From Castor canadensis (taxonomy: Eukaryota > Chordata > Mammalia > Rodentia > Castoridae), in assembly GCF_047511655.1 (NCBI RefSeq), contig NC_133386.1:129459866-129523865 (forward strand): 64,000 bases of DNA, written 5' to 3'. The notes under the pieces are model-generated. The model was not told the origin of the DNA and searched no databases. It saw only the letters and a program-made list of their open reading frames with translations. Each line of letters opens with the position of its first letter. Within the stretch, counting starts at the first letter, position 1. Position numbers and translations under genes: made by a program. Positions 11,016 to 23,555 of the stretch are shown here, one piece after another.

Positions 11016-11385
11016 CATCTCCCTTATTTCTCTCCCAGGTTCACACCTACATGTGCTGTGTTCCTCCTCTGTCCATGGCTCTTCTATCTCATCCAGTGTC
11101 TATGCCCAGTCTGTGCCACAGAGCAGTGACTGCTGTCCCAGTCCCCACCAGAATCAGAAGAATGGGTTACCCATGTGTGTACCACCCACTGCTGTTCTAA
11201 CCAGTCTCCCCTTTCTAGTTTCAACAGCCCTACTGCCTTTGAAGTTTACACATTTGTACATCACCAGCCTCTCTGATGTCTGAGCATTGTGTCATCTGTC
11301 CTTCTCTTCAGCTTCATTCAAACACAATGCACACAGAAAATGCCAAAACAACAACAAAAAACCAAAAAAACCTCCACCCATTCAA
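11016..11385. other. Unique-looking DNA
   Basis: A 99-codon plus-strand frame at 10984-11283 begins in the LTR and has no recognisable domain. It is judged non-coding. Confidence 0.4.
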
Positions 11386-11389
11386 TTTG

Positions 11390-12300
11390 AGAAATAACAA
11401 GCAGATGTTGAAAGTATTTAAACAAAGGCAAATTATAAACACAAAAGTTAAATAACTATAAAGCAAGCACTTATGTTACCATTGCTCAGGAAAAAAACCA
11501 GACTACCATCATCTCTCCAGATGACCCCTTCAGATCGCCTCTCCATAACTAACTATTCATTATCCTCATTTGCACAGTAACTGTTTTCTTTGTGATTTGA
11601 AGGTACTTTATTGTATTCCTAAGCACTATTGTTTCACTGTGCCTGTTTTTTATAAATAGAATCACATCTTTGTTTGCATAATTTGTGACTATTTATGTCT
11701 TGCTTATTTAACTCAATATTATTTGTATTAAATTCTTTCATGGGGTTTCAAGTGGCTATTGCTCATTAATTTTAAATAATGTGTACTTTGTCTATATCAG
11801 GAGTTGTAGACTATAGCTGTGGACCACATCCAACTGGTAGTCTGTTTTTGTATGCTCTGTGAACTAAATGTGTTTTTACATTTATAAAGTTGCAGAAACA
11901 AAACAAAACTTCCAAGAGTGTAAAACTGCATGTGACCTGATAGCCTAAAATATTTACTGTTTGTTCCTTCACAGAAAAGCTTTCCAACCCTGGCTCTACA
12001 TGAATACGCTATACTTTATCTGCTACCTTTGTGATGAGCATTTTAATGGTCTGCATATTTTTGACTACTGAGAAGTGTTGCTAGGAATGTTCTTTATATG
12101 TTTTCTGGTGTATATGGACATGTCTCTCAGGTATGTGCCTATGAGTGAAAATTCTGGATTAGTTAATATGCACATATTCAAGTTTAGAAGATAACCCCAG
12201 TTTTCCAAAGTTGTACCTACCAGACTCCCAACACTAATGTGTGAGTTCCAGTTGCTCTACATTCCCACCTACATTTAATAATATAAACTTAATTTTTTTT
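11390..12300 (-). mobile_element. Old L1 3' region, antisense
   Basis: AT-rich DNA in the style of an L1M 3' UTR seen in reverse: ATTTGTGACTATTTATGTCT, GAGAAGTGTTGCTAGGAATG, then CCAGACTCCCAACACTAATG. Diverged, with no frame retained. Confidence 0.5.
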
Positions 12301-12373
12301 GTTTATTACATAGCATTATATCTTTGTAGCTCTAATTTAGCACACCCCTGGAACTAATAAAATTCATTGAACA

Positions 12374-12548
12374 TGGGCTAGGGATACAGGTCAGTGGCAG
12401 AGCATCTTTGAGGCCCTGGGTTTGATCCCTAGCACTGAAAACAAAAGCAAAACCAACAACATGTCTATCAGGAAGCTGAGGCAGGAGGATTACAAGTCCA
12501 AGGCAGCTTCAATACATAGCAAGATCCTGTTTCAAAAAAACAAAAAAA
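12374..12548 (+). repeat. ID-like SINE followed by B1-like unit
   Basis: The ID-like half (GGGCTAGGGATACAGGTCAG) comes first, then AGGAAGCTGAGGCAGGAGGA of a B1-like unit, ending in an A-rich tail. This order is the reverse of the usual dimer at 6262, which suggests two adjacent insertions or a variant dimer. Confidence 0.75.
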
Positions 12549-13344
12549 TTATTGTACAGTATAAGTCTTTTTTTATTTTTGTAAAGTGCTGTCACAATCC
12601 CAACATGTTTCCTATTTACTATTGGAATGTGTTTTTTCTTATTGATTTGAAGTTCTTTATTTATTTTGATTGTGAATATTTCATCAGTAATATATGTTGT
12701 GAATATGTGGCTTGCTTTTTCAGTCTCTGAATGGTATTTTTGAGCACCAGAAGTTCTTAATTTTGTATAAAAAATTTATTAGTGTTTTCTTTAACATTTA
12801 TTCCATTTTCTGATTTTGAAAGATTTTCTACTCTCAGGTCGGAGAGATACTCTCCCATTTTATCTTCTTATAGCTGTTTAGTTTTGCCTTTTACATTAAG
12901 GACTGTGTTACCTAGAATTAATTTCTATTTAACTCATATGGATAACCAATTGGCAAAAGCAGTTTTTAAAAAAATCTTTTTTTACTGCTCCAAAGTGCAG
13001 TTCAATCATATATTAAGCATTCACATAAGATTTTCTTTTTGGAATCTATCATATTGTTCTATTTGTTGACTTGTATACCAGTTCACACAGTTTTAAATAT
13101 TACAGCTTTATAACAAGCCTTGATATCTGCCAGTGCCAGTACTCTATTCTCCTCTTCCTCCTGCTTCTTCAGCTTCTTCTTTGACTACTCTTTCAATTTC
13201 TTTTTTTTCACTTCTTTTTGTGTGTCTTGGATATTCTTCTCCCTTTGCATGTTCACATAAGTTTGGGAACTGACTTGTCAAATACCATTAAAAACCTGTT
13301 AGGATTTTCATGGAAATTGCATTGACTCTAGAACTGATTTGATC

Positions 13345-13412
13345 TGGAGGAGATGCTCAAAGTGGTAGACCACCTGTCTAGCAAGTGGGGGCCTTGAGTT
13401 CAAACCCCATTA
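13345..13412 (+). repeat. ID-like SINE
   Basis: GATGCTCAAAGTGGTAGACC is followed by TGAGTTCAAACCCCATTATA, the tRNA-like boxes of this family. It lies within the antisense L1. Confidence 0.8.
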
Positions 13413-13522
13413 TATGTATGTATTTATATATGTAAATACATATATAAATGTATACATATACATAAATGTAAATATATATGTCTCTCTATCTATCTCTCTC
13501 TATCTATAAATAAATAGATATA
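13412..13522. repeat. AT-rich and (TCTA)n simple repeats
   Basis: TATGTATGTATTTATATATG-type DNA is followed by TCTCTCTATCTATCTCTCTC. It grows from the tail of the ID SINE. Confidence 0.88.
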
Positions 13523-13879
13523 CAATTGATTTGGGAAAGTTGACATCTTCCAACCCATAACATGCTATATGTCTTAATTTAATTATCTTTAAGGCCTCTC
13601 AATAAGTTTTATCACTTTTCCCATTACTATCTTACAAAGCTTTTATCATATTTATTCATAAGTAGTTCATGTGTTTTTTGGTTCTGTTATAAAAGGCAGT
13701 TTAAATAAGCTGTTTTTTTCTCTTATGAGCATGTTGTCACAACACAGTGTGCTTCCATGATCAGCTGTGTGGACAGGTTTCCCTAAACATGAAGCAAGCA
13801 ATCAACTCTGCAGGAAAGGGCACCCATCCGTGGGCTATCAGTAGCAATAACCGAGATGTCATTTCTTATTTAATTCCTA

Positions 13880-13978
13880 AAACTATTCTGAAAGTTAGGA
13901 TTTTAATTTTCATTTTAATAGTGAGGAAACAGAGTCTCAGAGAGATAAAAAGACTTGCTCATCGCATTAGTGGATGAA
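13880..13978 (+). repeat. MIR fragment
   Basis: ATAGTGAGGAAACAGAGTCT followed by CAGAGAGATAAAAAGACTTG matches the MIR core region. Confidence 0.6.
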
Positions 13979-14394
13979 CAGATAAAGACAATGTGGTACA
14001 TATTATGAAATAATGGGAAATTCTATGTAAGATAAAATCACTGGCCAGAGAAAAGCGTTCTAAGCGGAACCCAGAGATCATTAGACAGGTGGCACATATG
14101 CTGACTCAGAGCCAGCCAGATACAGCATTAGCCTTTCACCTTAAGATCCCTGAGCTCCTGCAGCTGTAACCACGTGGTCCAATTGCCTGGAATTTACACC
14201 AGACTGCTACTGGCTAGTGAGCTATGGACTCATGGACTTTAACCCTTGCTTGAACCAATCATTGTAGGTTTGACTTCTTAAGTCTCAGCTCTTCATTCCT
14301 TCTTCAGAACACTTTAGGTTTTACCTGATGCTATGTCTCTCAAACTGCAATTCCTGAAACCCTCAAAATATTTTTTATCACACTTTATAGCCTT
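13979..14394. other. Unique-looking DNA
   Basis: No gene or RNA signal. GC content is slightly higher near 14090-14200, but there is no open frame of note. Confidence 0.4.
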
Positions 14395-14770
14395 GATATT
14401 GATTGACATTACACACACAGACTACTATGCAGTCTTAAAACAGAAGTAATTCTGTCATTTGTGGTAACATGGATATCTGAAGGATATTATGCTAAGTGAA
14501 ATAAGCATGAAAAAAATACTACCTGATCTCACTTATGTGTAGAGTGTAAAACAATTGAACTCATAGAAACAAGAGTGCTGAATGGTGGATACCTGAGATT
14601 GAAGAAGGAAAGAAATGTGAAGGTGAGTCAGTTCCAATTGCATAGGACAAATAAGTTTTTGAGATCTATTACACAGCATGTTGACTATAATTAATAGTAA
14701 TGAGTTGAATTTTTCAAAGTTGCTAAGAAAGTAAATTTCAAATTTGAGGTCATATACTTGTGGTCATGGT
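14395..14770 (+). mobile_element. Old L1 3' fragment
   Basis: Sense-strand L1M-type 3' DNA: CTACTATGCAGTCTTAAAAC, GATATTATGCTAAGTGAAAT and CACTTATGTGTAGAGTGTAA. This is the 'tested animal species' tail region of ORF2 and its downstream UTR. Diverged. Confidence 0.7.
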
Positions 14771-15950
14771 GCCTGTCACGATGTTTTGGGCAGCATTTTT
14801 CTCCTGCTTAAACAGTGAAACAACCCTACTTCCTAAAGGACCTAAGTAACAACTCAATACGTCGAAGGCCCACCAGGTGGCGCTCCAGGTGTGCCTAGCG
14901 CAGGCCATAGTTGCTAAATTCTATGCACAGCCCCAAGAAGCTGAAATTTGATTTTTAGTTTAAAAGAAGGAGAAGGGAAAGGGAGAAGAGACAAATCTCT
15001 GTGGCATTTTTTTCGTTTACAGTTGAGCCATAGCGTGATCTCTTCTGTGATGGTTTTATTCAGGCATTTAGGATTCTCTTATATTAGATGCATTTTCTAG
15101 CTTGGCTAGGGCAGGGGCTGTCTCATTCTTCTTTGTACTCAATACAAGGTCCAGCACATAGTAAAGCCTGATAAATTCCCGATGATATGAGCGCCATAAA
15201 CCCCTCCCAGAATTAGCTTCCTTTCCCTCCATTCCCTTTCTTGGTTGATGGCATATTTTACCCTGGCATCAGAGTTACAAACTCAGAGTCACCTCGCTAC
15301 CTGGCAATCTGTCCAGTTTGATTGTCCACAGTAACAGTTGTGAACCTCACTTCTCTCCACATCCCTCCCTCCTCCTTCCTCACCACCCTCCTTTCCAGGA
15401 GGTAACTCCCACCTTCCAATTCACAGAGAACGTGAAAGGCAGGTTCCCAGGCTCCCTCAGCTTCCTAACTACACCTGCTTCCCTCCCAAGATGCTGGAAG
15501 GCGTGTCATGTCTTTTTAGTCCCCATGGTTCCTATCCTCCACACTCTCCATCTATTTGTTCATGTATTCACAGGAATTTAGAGGTGGAGAGAAAGAACAA
15601 GCTGGAACTCAGAAGGAGCTGGCACCCACAGAATGGATGGAAGCCTGTGGTACTTGTTCCTCTGGATCTTGAGGGGATGGCGTCCTGCAGAAGCCATCTT
15701 CTTCATGACGCTAAAATGCACACCTGGCCTGGGAATCAGAGTCTTAAGGGAACCCCAGGAGAGGAAGGGCAGTTGCAGGCCCTGTTGCTCCCTCATGCCA
15801 GTAAGGGAATCCATCAGGTATGATGTGTGAGCTACAAAATGACTGCTGCTTCATCTGCATCCTCTACAACTTGAATAAGAATCTCTTATGGTCCACCCTA
15901 GCTGGAAACACACCGAAATTGCCCAGCCAAGTTGATGTAAGCCTACTACA
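14771..15950. other. Unique-looking DNA with a possible L2 piece
   Basis: Apart from the CTCF-like motif, a possible L2 3' end is seen at 15100-15180 (GGCAGGGGCTGTCTCATTCT). Overlapping open frames at 15318-15830 (up to 110 codons on both strands) have no recognisable domains and are judged chance. Confidence 0.45.
14870..14884 (+). promoter_or_regulatory. CTCF-like motif
   Basis: CCACCAGGTGGCGCT fits every position of the CTCF core CCASYAGRKGGCRS as I know it. It lies in a short non-repetitive gap between an L1 fragment and unique DNA. Motif only; occupancy is unknown. Confidence 0.6.
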
Positions 15951-15954
15951 GCAG

Positions 15955-16320
15955 CACTTTTATTTTGAAGTATTTGAAACTGAATAGCCACTATAGAAAA
16001 CAGTATAGCAGTTCCTCAAAAAATTAAAAATAGAATTACTACATGATCCAAAAATTCCATTTTTGGGTGTGTACCCCAAAGAATTAAAAGTTGAGTTGCA
16101 AAGATCTATTTGCATATCCATGTTCGCAGCAATCTTATTCACAATGGCCAAAAGGCAGAAGCAATCCAAGTGTCCATCACTGGACAAGATGGTAAAGGAA
16201 GTGTGGAGTACACACACAATGGACTGTTACTCAGCTTTAAAAAATGAAGGGGAGGGATGGGCCAAACAATGTATACACATGAGTAAATGTAAAAATGATA
16301 AAAAAGATTAAAAGAACCAA
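15955..16320 (+). mobile_element. Old L1 ORF2 C-terminal fragment
   Basis: Sense-strand L1: ACTACATGATCCAAAAATTC is followed by CCATGTTCGCAGCAATCTTA. A frame near 16063-16311 still encodes the MAKRQKQSKCPSLDKM-type ORF2 C-terminal pattern. Diverged and truncated. Confidence 0.75.
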
Positions 16321-16619
16321 AATAAAAAAGCAAAGGAGCTGGAAAAAAAAAAGAAAAGAGAAAACATTTATCTTCTACAATGCTTCTACATGAATTGTGG
16401 TCCATGATCCATCTGAAAGTCCCTAAATTGCCTGTACTAAGCAATGGCAAAGTAGGGAAACAATTTACCAAAAATGATATTCAAAAGGGCTATAAACATA
16501 TGAAAACAGGAATGTCTCTAGCACATGGTGGAGTGTTGAGGCACAATGTTTAATGATAGGTAAAGATCAGGAGTCCATGTACCCAATCACAGGGGCGAAT
16601 TCAAGGTCTTCTATTAATG

Positions 16620-17015
16620 GAGATGCTTTTAAAAAATAAATCAGTTTGAAAAATGAGCTTCTATTCCTAGATTATTGCGAGGTATTTGTCTGGTCTTTGT
16701 TTTTTTAATTGTAAATGTTTTTGATTTTTTTTACATCTGCTAAGATAATCATGTACATTTTTACTTTTTTCTATTATCATGAAGTTTTGTATTAATTGCT
16801 TTGCAAATATTGAATCAACCTTGCATTTTTGCTATTACATTTGTCCATGTTGTGTGTATGCTGTACTATGCTTTATTTTCTAACAATTCCCAGTTTTATT
16901 CTTATGGGTAATATATCTAAATCATTTGAGAGGTTTGGATTTTTGCTTTTCACTGCTGCAATGAATGTTTACAAATCTTTATAAGATGCTATCAATTCCT
17001 TTCATTGCATATTAA
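16620..17015 (-). mobile_element. Old L1 ORF2 fragment, antisense
   Basis: CTGCTAAGATAATCATGTAC and TTGAATCAACCTTGCATTTT are the antisense signature of an internal ORF2 segment. It faces opposite to the neighbouring L1 pieces. Confidence 0.6.
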
Positions 17016-17019
17016 AAAA

Positions 17020-17465
17020 ATAAATAAGAAAAGAAGAAAATTAAGGTGATTTGATATATGATACAACATAAATAAATCTTAAAGACATATGTTGAGTGAA
17101 ATAAACTGGTCACAGAAAGACAAGTATGTATGATTCCACTTACCTGAGGTATTGGTGTGTTTCTAGTTAGGGTAGGCCATCAATTCGTCGAAGCAGAGGG
17201 TAGAAGGGTATTGCCAGAAGCTGGAAGAAGGAGTAAAGGGGGAATTATTGTTTAGTGGGGTGGAGTTCTGAGGCAGGTTAGGAAATAAGGAAAGAAGCCA
17301 TGAGACTTTCAGGCACCGTGATGCTGTTCATAGTGCATTTCAAGCTAAACCACTTATCTCAGCCAATGCTAACCTTTGCACTTGTAAATTTTTTGGAGGT
17401 ATAAATCAACATATATTTGTAAATATGTTATGCATAAATAAACTCTATGTCTAGATAAAAAGTAA
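17020..17465 (+). mobile_element. Old L1 3' fragment
   Basis: AGTGAAATAAACTGGTCACA and GTATGATTCCACTTACCTGA, followed by a GAAGCTGGAAGAAGGAG region, match the post-ORF2 part of L1M elements in sense. Confidence 0.65.
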
Positions 17466-17479
17466 AAATTAACTGATTT

Positions 17480-18189
<710 letters not shown>

Positions 18190-18190
<1 letters not shown>

Positions 18191-18280
18191 TTTTGTTTTG
18201 GGTGCACTGGGTTTTGAACTCAGGGCTTCATGCTTACTAGGCAGATGCTCTTACCACTTGAATCCCGCTGCCAACCCTTG
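18190..18280 (-). repeat. ID-like SINE
   Basis: After a T-run, GGGTTTTGAACTCAGGGCTT and GATGCTCTTACCACTTGAAT give the antisense tRNA-like boxes. Confidence 0.82.
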
Positions 18281-18284
18281 TAAA

Positions 18285-18705
18285 TTTCTTTTTTAATTGT
18301 AAATCCTTTGCAGTTGTAAATTGTAAGACAGAAAGCCTTGAGAAAATTTGACCCTATTGATTGCATCTCATATGTGTAATAAAAATACCTGAGAGCTAGC
18401 CTAAGTGGATGCACAGAGTGCCCCAAAATTGTATGCCAAGACATTGTCAATCAAATCTATCAAACACTTTAGGCCATCCGGTGAAGACTGCTCAGATTTT
18501 TCCAGCAGTTTGCGCTTTGAATTTATAAAAGTCCCTTGAACATCTGGCTGGGAGCCATCACTGCTTTCTCTATGGTAACCTCCCCTCACTTCCAGTAAAC
18601 TTTACTACATTTCTGCATCATGCTCGGATTCTTCCCCTGCAAGACCCAAGTGCCTAGGATTCTTCTGACTAGAGCCCTTAGAGAACACCCACCGGTAACA
18701 GTCTT
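18285..18705 (+). repeat. Possible solo LTR, plus strand
   Basis: A TATA-like TTTATAAAAGTCCC near 18522 is followed by CTATGGTAACCTCCCCTCAC, an AAACTTTACTACATTTCTGC stretch and a terminal GGTAACA. This architecture resembles class I LTRs. It sits inside the L1 3' material that resumes at 18720. Fossil; ends approximate. Confidence 0.4.
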
Positions 18706-18719
18706 ACCTTTGTAAGATG

Positions 18720-18845
18720 AAAAGCTCTGGAAATGGTTGTACAACCATGTGAATGTACTTAACACCATTGAATTGTACACTTAAAATGGCTAAGATATAA
18801 TCATAATTTTATGTTAGATGTATTTTACCACTATAAAAAATAATT
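18720..18845 (+). mobile_element. Old L1 3' tail
   Basis: ACAACCATGTGAATGTACTT and TTGTACACTTAAAATGGCTA are the well-known terminal signature of L1M 3' UTRs. Confidence 0.75.
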
Positions 18846-19885
18846 TCAAACAGAAGATGATTTTTAAAAATAGTGCAATGAACACTTGCAGAGTCACCAA
18901 TTGTTTTGCTTCATTTATCCTCAAATTTATGTATGTTGTGAAAATGTTTGATATTATGATGTTTTTCAATTGACTATTTCTGCCTGTATTTCCTAAGAAA
19001 AAGAATATTCTATATCTTACATTCAAGAAATTTAATATTGGTATGTGTTTAATATATAATTGGAATTTCCCAGTTATTCCAATAATGATTCTTATACTTT
19101 TTGGCAAATCAATTTTAGTTAGCTAAAATTGAATCCTTTCTATGTGCAACACAGTTTAAGGGAATGAGTGCCTCAGGGAGACAGTAGACAGTAGAGGGAG
19201 ACTGTAAACAAAATTGTAAATAACTTGTGGTGCTAAGGATATTAAGCACTGCAGGATGGGGAAGAATAAAGCTGGCAAACAGTTTAATATGTAAGAGAGG
19301 AAGCTGCAGTTCTAAACAGGTGGTCAGGAATGTCTGACAGCAAAGGGGATCAGGTAAAGGCTTGGAGGAGGTAATGAAGCCATCCATGTGGCTATCTGGG
19401 AAGAGGAAATCAAGGGCAAATGCCCTGGATGGAGCAAGAATGGCTCAGTGAAAGGAAGAAGAATTTAGGAGGGCAGAGCAGGGGGTCAGGTCATGAAGAC
19501 TGCCCAGCTTACATTCACAGAGGAGGGAGCTCCTGAAGGGTTTTTAGTGGAAGAATGAAGTGTGGTCTGACACATAATTTAACAGGGTTTCTCAATCTGC
19601 CCACTGAGAACAGAGTGTGAAGGTGCAAGGATGAGAGCTGGGAGACCAGTTAGGGGGTAGCACAAAATTCCAGGGGAGAGACGGTGGTAGCTGGCCCAGG
19701 TAGAACAGCAGAGGTGGGGAAGGCAGTCAGATTCTTGAGGTATTTTGAAGATAGAGCCCATGGGAATTGTTGATGACTTGGTTGTGGGGGTGTGAAAGAA
19801 AATGACACAAGTCCAGGGCAGCTTCAAGGATTTTGGGATGAGCAATGGAAGGATAGAGTTGTCATTTCATGAGAAGGGGACAACT
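18846..19885. other. Unique DNA with possible ancient LINE scraps
   Basis: The region 19150-19580 (GAAGACTGCCCAGCTTACAT, TTTTTAGTGGAAGAATGAAG) resembles an ancient mammalian LINE (L3/CR1-type), but I cannot establish it by eye. No gene seen. Confidence 0.35.
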
Positions 19886-19889
19886 GGAA

Positions 19890-20075
19890 AAAGCAGGTTT
19901 GTCTTAACGCATGTAATTTTCACAACTTCAGGAGCTAGGCATGGTTATTAGTCACTCTTTACCTATGAGGCAAGTGAAACTCAGGGAGATTAAGTAATTT
20001 GCTCAAAGCCACACAGCTAGTAAATGGCAGAGTTGGGATTAAACCTAGGTCGTTTGGTTCTCTTAATCACCGTGT
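19890..20075 (+). repeat. MIR SINE
   Basis: CTCAGGGAGATTAAGTAATT, then CACACAGCTAGTAAATGGCA and GAGTTGGGATTAAACC, is a textbook MIR 3' half. Confidence 0.8.
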
Positions 20076-20157
20076 GATGCTGCTTCTTGGGTGTTTAGTT
20101 CCTTATAGGGAACTCTGTAGAAATTATTCTTCTTCCCCTGTTTTCATCCCTCCATCC

Positions 20158-20545
20158 TGCTGTGGATTTTGGGGAGCTGCAGGTTGGAGAAAGATACCCA
20201 GATAGAAAGTAGGAGAAAAGAGATTTATTAGAATGCCATTAAGAGAAGAGACAAATGACTGGTGGCTGTGCAAAGGGGCTTAGCATGCTGAGACAGGTTT
20301 AGAGTAAGTTTTATACCTTAGGTTAGGCTACTTTTGATTGGCTATCACCACTGTTGTGAACCTCACTGATTGTCTCTTTCTGGGATTATGGTTTGAATTT
20401 CTCATGCATGGGACCATCTCTGTTCCATCTAGGCCTCCTAGGAGTCTGGAAGGATCTACCTCCCACATTCCATAGGTTTCTTGGTATTTGTCTGCCATGT
20501 TTCCTTAGAATGGGGGCCTGCTCCATATACTCCCCTGACAGAACA
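20158..20545 (-). repeat. LTR A of a related pair, minus strand
   Basis: It shares a long collinear pattern with 23166-23555: CTGCAGGTTGGA, a minus-strand AATAAA (plus AGATTTATTAG), CCATTAAGAGAAGAGACAAA, TGATTGGCTATC and CATCTCTGTTCCATCTAGGC. Same orientation, many point differences, so old. Ends are approximate. Fossil LTR; class not assigned. Confidence 0.7.
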
Positions 20546-23165
20546 ACAAAACCAATTCTTTTAATGGGGCAGAGGTCTCACCTTCTTGGAACTGCTTCAA
20601 GCTGGGAAGGGTCATAGGGATGTCCCTGACTATGTATTTGCTGTCCTGGAAGAGGATGATGGAGCAGTCCATGGAGACATGGCAAGGTTTAATTGAATTC
20701 TGGAATAAAATTGTATGGAAGCCTGGTGGGGAGGGTGGATAAGAGGCACTGGAGTGTCAGGTGGCAGGGGATGCAAATCAAATTGTAACATAATTTATTA
20801 CTTTATGATATGAAGGAGAGGAAAAACAAATCTGGTTGGAACATTTATAAAGCAAGGATCAGTGGCAAAAAGGACTAAAATAGACAGTAGAGGTATGTAA
20901 CCATGCATATGAATCATTTCTTCAAAACCTCTTGGCTTTAGTTGCTTTGGAAGGTCTGGAACAAGTGACTCCATTTGGAATCTGAGAATTTCCTTTCTTA
21001 TTGCAACAGTTCTCTCTGAACTATTTGACTTTGAATGGCCCCTGTCACTGGGAAAAACCAGTATCCAATTGAAGCTTTACTTGTGTAGAATGACAACAGA
21101 CAATAGTCACAATATTTTACAAGGAAAATGCAAAACAAAACCCAACAGAAACAAGTATTTAAAAAGATAACCAGTTTGGCAGGTAAGTACTTGATAGAGT
21201 AATTTTCCATAGTTTGATTGTAAATGCTCCAAGAGGATCAAAACTATGACAAAAGATTATTGAAAATTAATTTAGCAGCTGACAGGACTACTTGCTGATT
21301 TTTAAGAAATTTGAACTTAGACAATTAAAAAAATAAAACAAACCCCCCAAACATTAACCTCCCATCTACAAGCCCCCAATTTGGCAACCAAAACAGCCAC
21401 TTATATGGCGTTTTCCCCTTGATCCAGAGTCTGAGAGTTAAATCCTAAATGCCTACATTTTAGTTAGACCTGATTGAGATAACTAGCTTTCTTTAAGAAA
21501 TAACAGTTTTTATATATTTATAAAATAATACATATAAATTTAAGTATATTAATTTAGAGTACTCTCCGATAGACCTTTTTGGAAGGTTACAAATGTCTTG
21601 AACAAATAACCCCACCTGAAGGCTACCTCAAAATTTCTCTCCTCCCCTGAATCGTTGCACGACTTGCAAAATGACATACTTCACCCACCAGATACCTGTT
21701 CTCCCTTCCTGGAACAGCTACCTGGTGACCTTTTTTCCCCCCTCCCTCTCTACTTTACCACGTCCATGCGCCACTTACTTTTGGATTCATCTAGGTGTAT
21801 TTGATGCCCCTCACTGGCTTTTAATAAAGACCTGTCTAGTCCATTGAGGTTGGTTTGTATTCTTAGTTTGTATTCTTTCTCATCTATCCTTGCTTTGTTA
21901 AGTAGTTTGAACCTAACACTTTTAACCATAGATTAATTACAATCCTCCCTAGGGTGTAACAAGATGATGCAAACCTCATGTCTGCTCTCCTGGTTCCATC
22001 ATGGTGGCATAGATGATTGCTGTGGAGTTGGGCTGCTGGAGGAGGCTCCTGTCTTCTCTCACTGAGTCTGGGACCACAAGGTTTTTTCAAAGGTCTTTCA
22101 GATGGGATATAAAGCTCTGCTATATACAACATACAAACACAGACAGTAGTCAAAGGGGTGGATCCAATTTAAGAGGCTCTCCCAATTTAGGGAGGCTTGT
22201 TGTAATTCCTGATAGCTTGGGGAGGCAAGATAAGACAAACTGAATACTCCTGAATCTGCCTGGACTTTAACTAACAGAGCACAAAGGAAAGAAAGTCTGA
22301 AGAGGGTAAAAGGCTTTCCTTCGGGGCAGAGGGTGGAACAGCGAAGTCAGCCTCTGAGGTTTTCAGAGGAAAGAAAACAAGGAGCAAGATTTAATTACTC
22401 AGGATACACAGAGTCAGGACAGTATTCATTGGTCCCTCCCAGAGGTCTCAGTACTGCAAGAGGGATCTGAACATAAGGACCTTTGGACCATTTAGAGGAG
22501 TAATGGCAGAAAAGACTAAGTTGTAAAATGGTGCTATGATTAAGGTACCGTTTTGAGGCCAGACTTCTCAATCTGGCAGTTTGTAAAGCTGGTCATGCCA
22601 CATTTCAAAGAAAGATTAAGCATTTCTTTGTGTTTGAGGATCAAATTTAGTCCAGTGCCAGAGATCGCAGCCCAGAAGTGAGTTTGAAGGGATGAAAGCA
22701 GTTTGACCCATGTTGGGAGAGGGCTTTTCAGTGCCCTAAGTCTCTCTGAGGCTTCCCACCAGGAGAGAAGAGGCCTACTGTCTGCAGAGGGACAAGTCAG
22801 GATGCCTGCTCTGCTGGGGCATCCCACCAAGTCAGAGGGATCCCAAGTCAGTGTGTTACTCTCCATGATAAGAGGAGGATCCCCCCCCAAATGCTACTCT
22901 CAGCATTGAAGGTTGAGCGGACTCCCAACCTTGAAGTCAGGGTGCATAGTCCTGACCAGAGAATGGGAGAGACAAGGGACAAAGGAGACTCACCACTGGT
23001 ACTGAAGCTCCTTTCATTGTGCTGGCCAAAGAATCTCAATTTTCCCCAAGTCCCAGTGTGGCACTACTGAAGTAGTACTAGTGAAGAAGAGAAAAGGAGT
23101 TCTCTGAATTCCTTCATGGGGTATGGGGGCTCCTCTTATTAATCCCTGTGAGGGTCAGCAATTTA
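20546..23165 (-). mobile_element. Interval between the two LTRs; possible non-autonomous LTR element
   Basis: The spacing (about 2.6 kb) and same-orientation LTRs suggest one broken LTR element. I recognise no gag, pol or env in it. The LTR-proximal part (22390-23165) may be leader-type DNA. The middle (20600-21900) looks like host or other repeat DNA. Two independent solo LTRs are an alternative. Treated as a fossil. Confidence 0.35.
21550..21895 (+). repeat. Possible LTR in plus orientation inside the interval
   Basis: GGCTTTTAATAAAGACCTGT near 21817 looks like an LTR polyadenylation region. It is preceded by pyrimidine-rich DNA and a GGAACAGCTACCTGGTGACC stretch. Ends unclear; fossil. Confidence 0.3.
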
Positions 23166-23555
23166 TGTCATGGATTTTGGAGCACTGCAGGTTGGAAAAA
23201 GAATTTACTGAGAGGGAGAGTGGAAGAAGGCAAAGATTTATTAGGGCGCCATTAAGAGAAGAGACAAATAGCAAGTGGCTATGCAAAGGAGCATAGCATG
23301 CTGGGACAGGATTTATAGTAAGTTTTATACATTAGGTTAGACCACTTTTGATTGACTGTCTCCATTCTCGTGGACCTCACTGACTGGTTGTCTTTTCCTG
23401 GGATCATGGTTTGAATGTCTTGTGCATGGGAACATCTCTGTTCCATCTGGGCCTCCCAGGGGACTGTATCCACCTCCCACATTCTCTCTGTTCCTTGGTA
23501 ATTGTTGGTCTGCCATGTTTCCTTAAAATGGAGGCCTCCTCCACACATCCCTCCT
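23166..23555 (-). repeat. LTR B of a related pair, minus strand
   Basis: Collinear with 20158-20545, including the plus-strand AAGATTTATTAGG signal, GCCATTAAGAGAAGAGACAA and CTGCCATGTTTCCTTAAAAT. It is the upstream LTR if the pair bounds one minus-strand element. Confidence 0.7.

Larger units (their letters stand above)
12555..13730 (-). mobile_element. Old L1 ORF2 region, antisense
   Basis: The minus strand resembles L1 ORF2 reverse-transcriptase-region DNA. The plus strand reads CATATGGATAACCAATTGG, then ATCATATTGTTCTATTTGTT and TTACAGCTTTATAACAAGCC, typical of L1 ORF2 in antisense. An ID SINE and simple repeats interrupt it near 13345-13520. No long frame remains. Confidence 0.65.
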
